This document shows positions 16,351 to 23,261 of a stretch of 64,000 nucleotides of DNA, piece by piece. Source of the stretch: CALECP01 sp964389925 (GTDB lineage Bacteria > Chloroflexota > Anaerolineae > Promineifilales > Promineifilaceae). Location of the stretch: assembly GCA_964389925.1 (NCBI GenBank), contig CAYMGE010000017.1, positions 16,897 to 80,896 on the forward strand, in the 5' to 3' direction. The notes under the pieces were generated by a model. The model was not told the origin of the DNA. It searched no databases and saw nothing but the letters and a program-made list of their open reading frames with translations. Numbering within the stretch: position 1 is the stretch's first letter; each line of letters opens with the position of its first letter. The position numbers and the translations under genes were made by a program.

Positions 16351-17417
16351 CATACATCTTCTAAAATTTGTACCATGCGTGCGCTATTTTTACGGGCATC
16401 AAAGCAAGATTCGGCGCGTTGACGGGCGACATAGCCCATTGAGGCACAACGTTCAGGCTCGGCCGCCAATCTGCCCAACGTGCTAGCTAACTGCTCGACG
16501 TTGCCTGCCTCCACGAGATGCCCCGATTTTCCTTCCGCTACGATGTCGGTTAGACCGCCAATGTTCGTGGCGACCACGGGCAGACCGGCCGCGCTCGCCT
16601 CAATGGCGACAATGCCAAATGCCTCGGCAAACGTTGGGAGACAAAAGAGATCACAGCGTTGATAGAGTTGGATCAGGTCGGCCGAATTTGGCTGCATCCC
16701 ATGATAGACGTGGACATTTTTCTCAGGCTCGATTTCGGAGCGGGTGGCGATGTGGAGTTCGGCCGAGCCATCTGGCAGCTTGCGAAATGCCTCTAGCAAA
16801 ACCTCGCCTCCCTTACGAAAAAAGTCCCCCCCCACAAACAAAATTCGCAGCGGTGCGCCCGCATCTCGCGCTTTATCACTCGGCCGCCACAGCGATGTAT
16901 CAACTCCCGGCGGCAACACCTCAATCTTTGTCGCATCAACAGCGTAATCTTGAATGAGCGAATCGGCCGTCCAAGATGACCATGGCAACAGTCGCGCCGC
17001 GTGTTGAAACATGCGTTTATTGATTCGCTGTTTGATGCCTGTCAAAAATGGGAGCCGGTCTGGGGGGTGATTGTAATGCGCCCCCATTTTGTCGTATTGA
17101 ATTGGCGTGATGTCTGTGCAGAGAATATAAGCACGTTTGCGGAGAAGGGGGAGGGCGAGGGCAGCAGGAACTTGCGTGTTGAAAACGGCAATGTCGCAAG
17201 GGGTTTGCAATCCGTTAACGACTTGCTGTCGCCCCGTTAGTGTGCCGCGTAGCCCGTTGGGTAGCGGCAGTCGATTGAGCAATCCCTTGTCCTCAAAATA
17301 GGTGATGGGAACCCAGCTCGCCGTCACCGAATTAACTGGATCAACAAACCGCCGTAGATTCGCATAATACGAATAGTGTCCAATATGTTGTTCCATCAAA
17401 AATGTCGCTCGTAGCAT
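16329..17417 (-). CDS. GT4-type glycosyltransferase (tandem paralogue B)
   Basis: A 362-residue GT-B enzyme and paralogue of the gene that follows it. It has VLPPGVDTSLW, the beta strand ILFVGGDFFRKGGEVLLEAF, and the nucleotide-sugar site CDLFCLPTFAEAFGIVAIEASAAGLPVVATNIGG, with the E-x7-E pattern of GT4. The N-terminus begins directly with the first strand (MLRATFLMEQHIGHYSYYANL). The C-terminal WELVNRG is encoded within the heptad array that joins the two genes. The gap to the GH44 gene upstream is 38 bases, consistent with an operon. Confidence 0.83.
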   Translation of the reverse strand: MLRATFLMEQHIGHYSYYANLRRFVDPVNSVTASWVPITYFEDKGLLNRLPLPNGLRGTLTGRQQVVNGLQTPCDIAVFNTQVPAALALPLLRKRAYILCTDITPIQYDKMGAHYNHPPDRLPFLTGIKQRINKRMFQHAARLLPWSSWTADSLIQDYAVDATKIEVLPPGVDTSLWRPSDKARDAGAPLRILFVGGDFFRKGGEVLLEAFRKLPDGSAELHIATRSEIEPEKNVHVYHGMQPNSADLIQLYQRCDLFCLPTFAEAFGIVAIEASAAGLPVVATNIGGLTDIVAEGKSGHLVEAGNVEQLASTLGRLAAEPERCASMGYVARQRAESCFDARKNSARMVQILEDVWELVNRG

Positions 17418-17455
17418 GTAAAGCTCATCCCCAACGTCTGGCGCAAACCATGACG

Positions 17456-19270
17456 CTACTGCTCTGGTAAAACCAAATGATGTATTGCATAGGGGGGTAG
17501 TGTGACCTGTACCTCATCGCCGTGTGTGGTCAATGGTTGAGAGCCGATACCCATCTGCATTGCATCATAAAAGAAAAGGCTTGCATCCTGTCTTGCACTA
17601 AAGTTTTGCAAATCAACCGCGACATTTTGGGATTGAATAGGATTTTTGTTGATGAGGATGATGTGGAGATCGCCCGTGTCGGGGTTGACAGCGGCATGAG
17701 CGGTCACGGTTGTGTCATTAGATGACTCGGCCGACACCGACAGTGACCCAAACCGACTGCCTTGACCATCGTAGTTGGTGTACATCTTAAACGCATGATA
17801 GCTAGGTGTGTCTGGTTCGGGATATTGCCAATAGTAAGCGTAGTAGAGATCATGGCGGCCGAAAATCCCCAGCGTATCAGCCAAGGCCAACGCACCGTTG
17901 ATCGTGTCATCTGCGCCAAAGTTCCACTCGCTGATGCCAAACTTTGTGCCGGGATAATGTTCTGCAATTAGCTCCAACATGCGCGGTAAGAGATAGATCG
18001 GTTCATCGATCCACGTCTCATCAACGTAGGTCGGATCCCAGAGCGAACGGGTTGAGCGCATCCGCCAAGCCTGTCTTTCGGCCGATTCTTCACCCTCATC
18101 CACCTCTCGATATAAATCTTCAGGATAGTAATGGATGTCCAAAACATCGAGCAGGCGTTGTCCCGTTTGCTCCTCGTGCAGGCGCATCTGGTCGAGGAAC
18201 CAAGGGATAAAGTCTTGGTTGCCGTGCAGTGCTTTGTCTTCGTGTCCGGCGGCCGATTGCCAATAAAAATGCCAGCAACAGGTGACAGGGCCGGCGGTCT
18301 CTACCTCTGGCAAGACCTCTTTGACAACCGACGCATAGCTCAGATACTGGTCGCGGATTTCAGCGTATGTCGTACAGTTGGGATGCACGTCATAATGGCT
18401 GTGTCCCCATAGCTCAGGCTCGTTGTCCATTGCGGCAAAACGGAAGGGCAAATCGTTGTCGCGGATATGCTGCATCCAGTCGCGGATGTCCTGCGGCGTG
18501 CTGGGGATACTCGTCTCATAGGGATCAGCGGGGATGAGCGGATTGTTGCAGTTGACTTGTGGGGCAGGGTTGTAACACTCGCCGTTCTCATCGCGGAAGG
18601 AGCAGCTCCACGCATCTTTAGCAACCCAGCCAAGCGTTGGCAGCGTGAGGCGCACGGCGAGATCATGCTCGGCCGATTCGCGCAAAAACTCATCTGCGAC
18701 CATTCCCTCTTGACCATACGTCCCGTTGATAAAAAGATAGTCGTGGGCAGCATTCCACAAATTGCCCGCCCGCCAGTTGTAACGACTGCTGTTATTGCCA
18801 CCCCAGCTTTGCCCAGTCGGGTTCAAATCAGCAACCATCCATTCTGGCGCACGCGACACGCCATAAATCAGCGGGCTGATAGGGTGGCGGTTTTGTTGGG
18901 TATCGACTTGGATGGTGATGTCGGCCGAAAACACCTGTGTCGGCAGCGGCGTGACCGTTGGCGTGGGTGTCAATGTCACCCATTCCGCCACGATGACTGT
19001 TGGCTCGGCCGTTGACACAGCTTTCGGCGTAATAATTTCTGGCTCAACGGTTGGTGGTAGCTGCACGGGTGACACAGCGGCGACACGAGTTGGGAGACGC
19101 GAGCCATTTTGATTGGCTATGTATGGCTCACGGGTCGGTTCAAGTGGCTCTAGGGGCGGATTTGCATAAGTCACCAAAAAGGTGGGCAAATAGTTGACAG
19201 CGAGAAATGCTGCTAAGATGAGGCCAGCTGCCCCTATCAGGATGACGATCCAATTTTTTCGATACCACAT
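17456..19270 (-). CDS. Membrane-anchored GH44-type glycoside hydrolase
   Basis: A 604-residue extracytoplasmic enzyme. One N-terminal membrane segment (residues 7-27) is followed by a Pro/Thr-rich linker (about 35-115, with TPTPTVTPLPT). The catalytic domain opens with HPISPLIYGVSRAPEW and WGGNNSSRYNW, typical of GH44. It continues with AAMDNEPELWGHSHYD, where the Glu is the likely acid/base, and KFGISEWNFG, where the Glu is the likely nucleophile. A C-terminal beta domain follows. GH44 enzymes cleave beta-1,4-glucans and xyloglucan. Inside a polysaccharide locus it could trim or release the exported glycan, as glycosidases do in other exopolysaccharide clusters; that role is inferred. Confidence 0.85.
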   Translation of the reverse strand: MWYRKNWIVILIGAAGLILAAFLAVNYLPTFLVTYANPPLEPLEPTREPYIANQNGSRLPTRVAAVSPVQLPPTVEPEIITPKAVSTAEPTVIVAEWVTLTPTPTVTPLPTQVFSADITIQVDTQQNRHPISPLIYGVSRAPEWMVADLNPTGQSWGGNNSSRYNWRAGNLWNAAHDYLFINGTYGQEGMVADEFLRESAEHDLAVRLTLPTLGWVAKDAWSCSFRDENGECYNPAPQVNCNNPLIPADPYETSIPSTPQDIRDWMQHIRDNDLPFRFAAMDNEPELWGHSHYDVHPNCTTYAEIRDQYLSYASVVKEVLPEVETAGPVTCCWHFYWQSAAGHEDKALHGNQDFIPWFLDQMRLHEEQTGQRLLDVLDIHYYPEDLYREVDEGEESAERQAWRMRSTRSLWDPTYVDETWIDEPIYLLPRMLELIAEHYPGTKFGISEWNFGADDTINGALALADTLGIFGRHDLYYAYYWQYPEPDTPSYHAFKMYTNYDGQGSRFGSLSVSAESSNDTTVTAHAAVNPDTGDLHIILINKNPIQSQNVAVDLQNFSARQDASLFFYDAMQMGIGSQPLTTHGDEVQVTLPPYAIHHLVLPEQ

Positions 19271-19515
19271 GGCTCACTCCACAAACTCAATCCAATCGCT
19301 CTTACTACTAACTCTCGTTATGCACGCTGTTGTGTGGGCTAGGCAAATGGTGTCGAACGTCAATCAATCAAACTGTTAATATCATTTGTCTCGCCCTGCT
19401 TAACGAATCGCGCCAAATGGGTGGGATAAATGGCATTGAAGCCTAAATTGGTTGATACTATACGCCGTTTACCCAACCCCTACATCAACACTGCACGATG
19501 ACTGTCGGCCGTTTT

Positions 19516-20358
19516 TTAAGGTGTAATGGCTACTAACTCGGCCGATTGCCAAACCTGCTCATCCGCTAAAAATGTAATCTCCACCGCATCAACCAAAATG
19601 GTCTGCGTGAACCCAACGTTGTTCTCGATATAGATGCCCGTTAGATAGGCAAACGTCTCGTCAACCACCAGCTCTTGCGGAGAGTAGCGCAACTGTACCC
19701 ATGTATCCGGTTGAATTGCCTCTTCAAGCCCAAACAGTGTCAGTTCAAGCTCCATCACGTTGACAATCGCGCTATCGCTAGGAAACGGTTCCGTACTCAG
19801 AACAACTCCCAAACTTATATCACGCACACCTAACGAGCCATTGCCAGAGTAAATCCAAAGCGAGACCGTATCGATTTCGTCCACGGGAAAGCTGCGTGTC
19901 GCTTCGGACAACAGGTTCATCTGTAATAGCGGCACAAACCCATTTTCAACATTCAAATCTCGCTCCACCTCCAGCGCATACACACCACGAAAAGTCTCAT
20001 CTTCATGCGTTACATCATAATTGACGGTGCTATCATCTAAGCTCCAATCGGCATGTAGCTGATCATCATAAATGATAAAAGACGATATGTTTGGTCTCGT
20101 TGCTATCTCGGCCGTTTCCGAAGTAGTCAGTGTTGGCGTTTGCGTCACGGCCGTCACAAGCTCCAATGTTGGAAACGGTGTGGGCGTATGTTGAGGCGTG
20201 CTAGTTGGTTGAACACCAAACAGCTCACTAATTGTCGAAACGGGGCGCGGTGTTCTCGTGACAACCACCTCTTCCGAACCACAACCGATTAGCCCTATCA
20301 ATAAAATGCTGTAACAAATTTTCCGAATAATTGATAACTTCTGACTGTCATCTGTCAC
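19516..20358 (-). CDS. Lipoprotein with a carbohydrate-binding-like beta domain
   Basis: A 280-residue protein with a lipoprotein signal: a hydrophobic stretch ending in the lipobox LIGC at about residues 23-26. A Pro/Thr-rich linker follows (to about residue 90). The rest is predicted beta-rich (SFIIYDDQLHADWSLDDS, VSLWIYSGNGSLG, VDAVEITFL), reminiscent of galactose-binding-like carbohydrate modules, but no family signature is firm. Its start overlaps the end of the GT2 gene by four bases, and it precedes GH44 in the transcript. A role in holding the glycan at the surface is plausible. The 245-base gap to GH44 shows no clear element. Confidence 0.65.
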   Translation of the reverse strand: MTDDSQKLSIIRKICYSILLIGLIGCGSEEVVVTRTPRPVSTISELFGVQPTSTPQHTPTPFPTLELVTAVTQTPTLTTSETAEIATRPNISSFIIYDDQLHADWSLDDSTVNYDVTHEDETFRGVYALEVERDLNVENGFVPLLQMNLLSEATRSFPVDEIDTVSLWIYSGNGSLGVRDISLGVVLSTEPFPSDSAIVNVMELELTLFGLEEAIQPDTWVQLRYSPQELVVDETFAYLTGIYIENNVGFTQTILVDAVEITFLADEQVWQSAELVAITP

Positions 20359-21341
20359 CTTTTCTCCTTAACACCTGCAAAAAACAATTGTCTGCCGCCT
20401 AGCTCGTCTGCGACCCCCTGATAGTGGCGTAAATTAAAGATACCGCTGTACGCCATGCGTGGGAGTGATTGGTTCTTGATGAAGTGTCCCGCATTTGCAG
20501 TTTGACGCAGTAAATAAATCGTGAACTGACTTAATTTTTCACGGTCAAGACACGCCTTTGCTAAGTTTCGGATGATTGGATGTCGGCCGTGAAACTCCGT
20601 CCAGATGGTCGGCAAGAGCCAAGACTGCCCTTTGCGCTGCGTGAAGATGACATCATTGCGACCATAAGCATACGGAATCGCCGCCCATGAGCGAAAGCTG
20701 CGGTCGGCAAAATGATAGCCAACAGCCTCATAGTTGAAGACAAATTTCAGCCCCATGTCTTCGAGCCGATAGGCCAGTTCGACATCCTCTGCACGTCGGA
20801 AAGCAGGGTCAAACCCGCCAGATGCGATCAGGTGTTTTCGGCCGAGACTCGTGTTCCCCGTATAAAATTGGCGGGCGGTCGGCTCCCATTTGCCATCGAG
20901 CATGTCCTGATATTGCTTCATCAACATCGCTTGCTCCCACGCCACCCACGGCTTCATCGCATAATCGGGCGGTGTCAGCATGGGGCCAAGCACGACGATG
21001 TTATCGGCCGAGTGACAGTTCAAATGCTGCTCGATTAACTGCGGTGTGGGAACCACATCATCGTCGATGAAGAGGATAATTTCCCCTTGCGCCGTTTGAA
21101 TGCCATTGTTGCGTGCGGTGGCAACGCCCGCATTCTCTTGCAGCACAGGAGTCAGCTTAAACGGGGTTGTAATGGCACTAAGGTACTCATTTGTACCGTC
21201 ACTGCTGCCATCGGAGACGACGACGACCTCGAAGGAATCGGCCGAGATTGTCTGCTTATGCAAACCAGCCAAAACTTGCTGAAGTTGCCCAAGACGATTG
21301 TAGGTGGGGAGTACGATACTTAAACGCATAACGAATGGCAT
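20355..21341 (-). CDS. GT2-type glycosyltransferase
   Basis: A 328-residue GT-A enzyme. It begins with LSIVLPTYNRLGQLQQVL and carries VVVVSDGSSDGTNEYL, the metal-binding LFIDDDVVPTPQLIEQH and the acceptor-side motif GFDPAFRRAEDVELAYRLEDMG, all typical of GT2. No membrane helices are visible. The longest frame starts at 21341; MRLSIVLPT at 21329 is the more natural N-terminus. It overlaps the lipoprotein gene by four bases. It belongs to the exopolysaccharide locus; the donor is unknown. Confidence 0.85.
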   Translation of the reverse strand: MPFVMRLSIVLPTYNRLGQLQQVLAGLHKQTISADSFEVVVVSDGSSDGTNEYLSAITTPFKLTPVLQENAGVATARNNGIQTAQGEIILFIDDDVVPTPQLIEQHLNCHSADNIVVLGPMLTPPDYAMKPWVAWEQAMLMKQYQDMLDGKWEPTARQFYTGNTSLGRKHLIASGGFDPAFRRAEDVELAYRLEDMGLKFVFNYEAVGYHFADRSFRSWAAIPYAYGRNDVIFTQRKGQSWLLPTIWTEFHGRHPIIRNLAKACLDREKLSQFTIYLLRQTANAGHFIKNQSLPRMAYSGIFNLRHYQGVADELGGRQLFFAGVKEKR

Positions 21342-21344
21342 TGC

Positions 21345-21360
21345 ACAGGCTTTAGCCTGT
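21345..21360. repeat. Mini-hairpin at a gene junction
   Basis: ACAGGCT, two T, AGCCTGT. It overlaps the stop codon of the 145-residue gene and lies just upstream of the GT2 start. It has the same style as the lon-leader hairpins (a short arm, two bases, and the complementary arm). Confidence 0.45.
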
Positions 21361-21789
21361 TACTGTGGATAAATGAGCGGAAGCCTCTCTAACTTGGAGA
21401 GCATCCAATAATTTTTCGGCAAAGGTTGGGTGAGATACGTTGCCAACGCGCACCCTTGCATCATCTAAAAAGTCGATCTGGCTGGCAGGAAGGAAGACAA
21501 CCTGTACACGCTCATCGCGCTGCAAAAAATCAATTTCGCCAGCCTGTGTGAGTTGCGGCACGGCAATGACCGGGTTTGGCAATGACCATGCCTTTAGAAA
21601 CTTTGCGCCTCCGATCAATACAATCGGATATTTCAAGTTGTGAAATGCCAGTGTGTAGTTGTTGAGAAAGGCAGTGAAGCCCAGTTGATTGAGCTGTCCA
21701 ACGAGCGCAATGTCTGTTTCTTTTGACTTGCGGCCGACCCAGCTTCGTGCTTTTTCGGTAAATACCAGCACGACTTCAGAATTTGTCAT
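21352..21789 (-). CDS. Hypothetical protein of the glycan locus
   Basis: A 145-residue protein that I do not recognise. It alternates short strands and helices (VVLVFTEKARSW, YPIVLIGGAKFLKAW, VQVVFLPASQIDFL), which suggests a small alpha/beta domain. There is no signal peptide or membrane segment. Its spacing from both neighbours is tight (10 and 30 bases), so it is probably part of the operon. The last residues run into a mini-hairpin. Confidence 0.6.
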   Translation of the reverse strand: MTNSEVVLVFTEKARSWVGRKSKETDIALVGQLNQLGFTAFLNNYTLAFHNLKYPIVLIGGAKFLKAWSLPNPVIAVPQLTQAGEIDFLQRDERVQVVFLPASQIDFLDDARVRVGNVSHPTFAEKLLDALQVREASAHLSTVTG

Positions 21790-21819
21790 GTGCTTGCCTC
21801 AAAATATGTAGGATATTCG

Positions 21820-22428
21820 CTATAAAGTACTCTCGAATGATTGTGCAAGCGCGTTACGATTCACATTACCGTTGGAATTCGGCCGATTTAATTCACGAAT
21901 TTTTTTAGCGGGAATGCCACCCACAATGGTATGAGCCGCCACATTTTTAGAGACAACCGCCCCCGCTGCCACAATCGCGCCAGCCCCAATCGTCACGCCC
22001 GGCAAAATAATGGCGCGTGCGCCCAACCATGCGCCATCTTCGATAAAAACGGGAGATGTGATAATGTCGCCCCCGCGTTTGCTAGGGAAACGACTGTCAT
22101 GGGTGGCGGTCAAGAGCATGACCTCATGCCCAATGGCAACGTCGTCGCCAATGGTGATAAAGTCGCGGGCATCAAACGTACAGCCGGCGTTGATGTAGCA
22201 ACCTCGGCCGATACGCAACCGCTTAATCATGTCCTTCTCACCCGTAATCACGGGCAGCGCAGAGAATAAGGTTCCCTCGCCAATATCAAACCCCGCCGCA
22301 CGCATCAGGCGCGGCGAAAGCCACGTCCCCACGTTGCGCGGAAATGGCTTCATCAACATCTGTACTAGCAACCAGCGCGGCCGCAACTCATTCCAGTCAA
22401 CCTTCATCGCATTTGTAAAACTACTCAT
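21820..22428 (-). CDS. Left-handed beta-helix acyltransferase (WcaF/LacA-like)
   Basis: A 202-residue hexapeptide-repeat acetyltransferase. The repeats run through IGRGCYINAGCTFDA, ITIGDDVAIGHEVML, PVFIEDGAWLGARAIILPGVTIGAGAIVAAGAVVSKNVA and TIVGGIPAKKI. The His of TATHDS matches the catalytic His region of galactoside/maltose acetyltransferases. The N-terminal stretch (WLSPRLMRAAGFDIGEGTLF) resembles WcaF-type proteins of colanic acid clusters, which O-acetylate sugar residues. It is likely to decorate the exopolysaccharide made by this locus. Confidence 0.86.
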   Translation of the reverse strand: MSSFTNAMKVDWNELRPRWLLVQMLMKPFPRNVGTWLSPRLMRAAGFDIGEGTLFSALPVITGEKDMIKRLRIGRGCYINAGCTFDARDFITIGDDVAIGHEVMLLTATHDSRFPSKRGGDIITSPVFIEDGAWLGARAIILPGVTIGAGAIVAAGAVVSKNVAAHTIVGGIPAKKIRELNRPNSNGNVNRNALAQSFESTL

Positions 22429-22440
22429 AATAAAAATAAA

Positions 22441-22459
22441 GGGCGCAGCACGCTGCCCC
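22441..22459. repeat. GC-rich mini-hairpin between the two acyltransferase genes
   Basis: GGGCGCAGC followed closely by GCTGCCCC, with one bulged base. It occupies most of the 31-base gap between the genes. Confidence 0.4.
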
Positions 22460-23038
22460 CTACAGTTGTTTAATCACTCGCGCTGGCGTGCCGACGGCAA
22501 GCGAGCGCGGTGGAACATCTCTCGTCACGATGCTGCCCGCGCCGACAACACTGCCTGCGCCAATCTTCACGCCCGGCATGACCATGACACGCCCAGCCAG
22601 CCAAACGTTGTCACCGATGATAATTGGCTGGGAAGGGGGTGTCTCAAGTCGCCGTTCAGGTTCGAGACGGTGAAAATTGTTGTCGATAATCATGACGTAG
22701 GTTCCGATATTGCAGTTGCGGCCGATTTCCACCCGCTCCATTGCCGTAATCGAAACCCCATAATTGATAAATGTATTCTCGCCAATCGTCATCGTTCCTT
22801 CTGACCCGACCATCAAATCTATTGGCGTGATAAATGAGATGAAGCGACAACGCGCCCCAATCATTAGCGTGCCATAGTTGCGAATCAGCGGTTTGCCCGT
22901 CGAGCGCACTTTGGCTCCAATCCGCGTCGCGTCGCGTAGATGCCAGCGACCGCGCAACACGCCCAACACGTTTGGCAAAACGTCTGTCGGTTTTAGGCTA
23001 TTTGGTTTCCAAGCCTGCAAAGTAGAAATTGCACCCAT
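22460..23038 (-). CDS. Left-handed beta-helix acyltransferase
   Basis: A 192-residue hexapeptide-repeat protein. The repeats include LMIGARCRFISFIT, MTIGENTFINYGVSITAMERVEIGRNCNIGTYVMI, IIIGDNVWLAGRVMVMPGVKIGAGSVVGAGSIVTRDV and SLAVGTPARVIKQL. There is a single Asn-rich pocket region but no strict THD motif. The enzyme is expected to transfer an acetyl (or other acyl) group to a sugar of the surface glycan. It is neighbour to a second, distinct acyltransferase, so two different positions may be acylated. Confidence 0.84.
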   Translation of the reverse strand: MGAISTLQAWKPNSLKPTDVLPNVLGVLRGRWHLRDATRIGAKVRSTGKPLIRNYGTLMIGARCRFISFITPIDLMVGSEGTMTIGENTFINYGVSITAMERVEIGRNCNIGTYVMIIDNNFHRLEPERRLETPPSQPIIIGDNVWLAGRVMVMPGVKIGAGSVVGAGSIVTRDVPPRSLAVGTPARVIKQL

Positions 23039-23055
23039 ACCGCATCCTCAATGTT

Positions 23056-23075
23056 GAGTAGGCTTCGGCCTGCTC
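23056..23075. repeat. UUCG-type hairpin
   Basis: GAGTAGGC, TTCG, GCCTGCTC, with one G-U pair, lying between the small membrane protein gene and the acyltransferase gene. In the transcribed (minus) sense the loop reads CGAA. Confidence 0.4.
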
Positions 23076-23078
23076 ATA

Positions 23079-23261
23079 TCACATTTCATTTGTATAAAGA
23101 TAGGCATAACACAGCAAAGCGGACATCACGCTCAAAAAGAGATACCGCCACCATGCTGGCTTATTGCGTAAAATAATGCCGCCGCCCCAACTGCTCATGA
23201 GAAAAATTAGGAAAAGAGTCATGTGAGTGTGCGTGGTAAGTAATACATTATCACTTGCCAT
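23079..23261 (-). CDS. Small two-helix membrane protein
   Basis: A 60-residue product with two hydrophobic segments (about 13-30 and 38-56: MTLFLIFLMSSWGGGIIL and YLFLSVMSALLCYAYLY) separated by a short basic loop (RNKPAWWR). The ATG overlaps the stop of the flippase fusion (TAATG), so translation is likely to be coupled. I do not recognise a family. It is too small to be a Wzy polymerase. It may be a small accessory subunit of the export machinery or a remnant. Confidence 0.5.
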   Translation of the reverse strand: MASDNVLLTTHTHMTLFLIFLMSSWGGGIILRNKPAWWRYLFLSVMSALLCYAYLYTNEM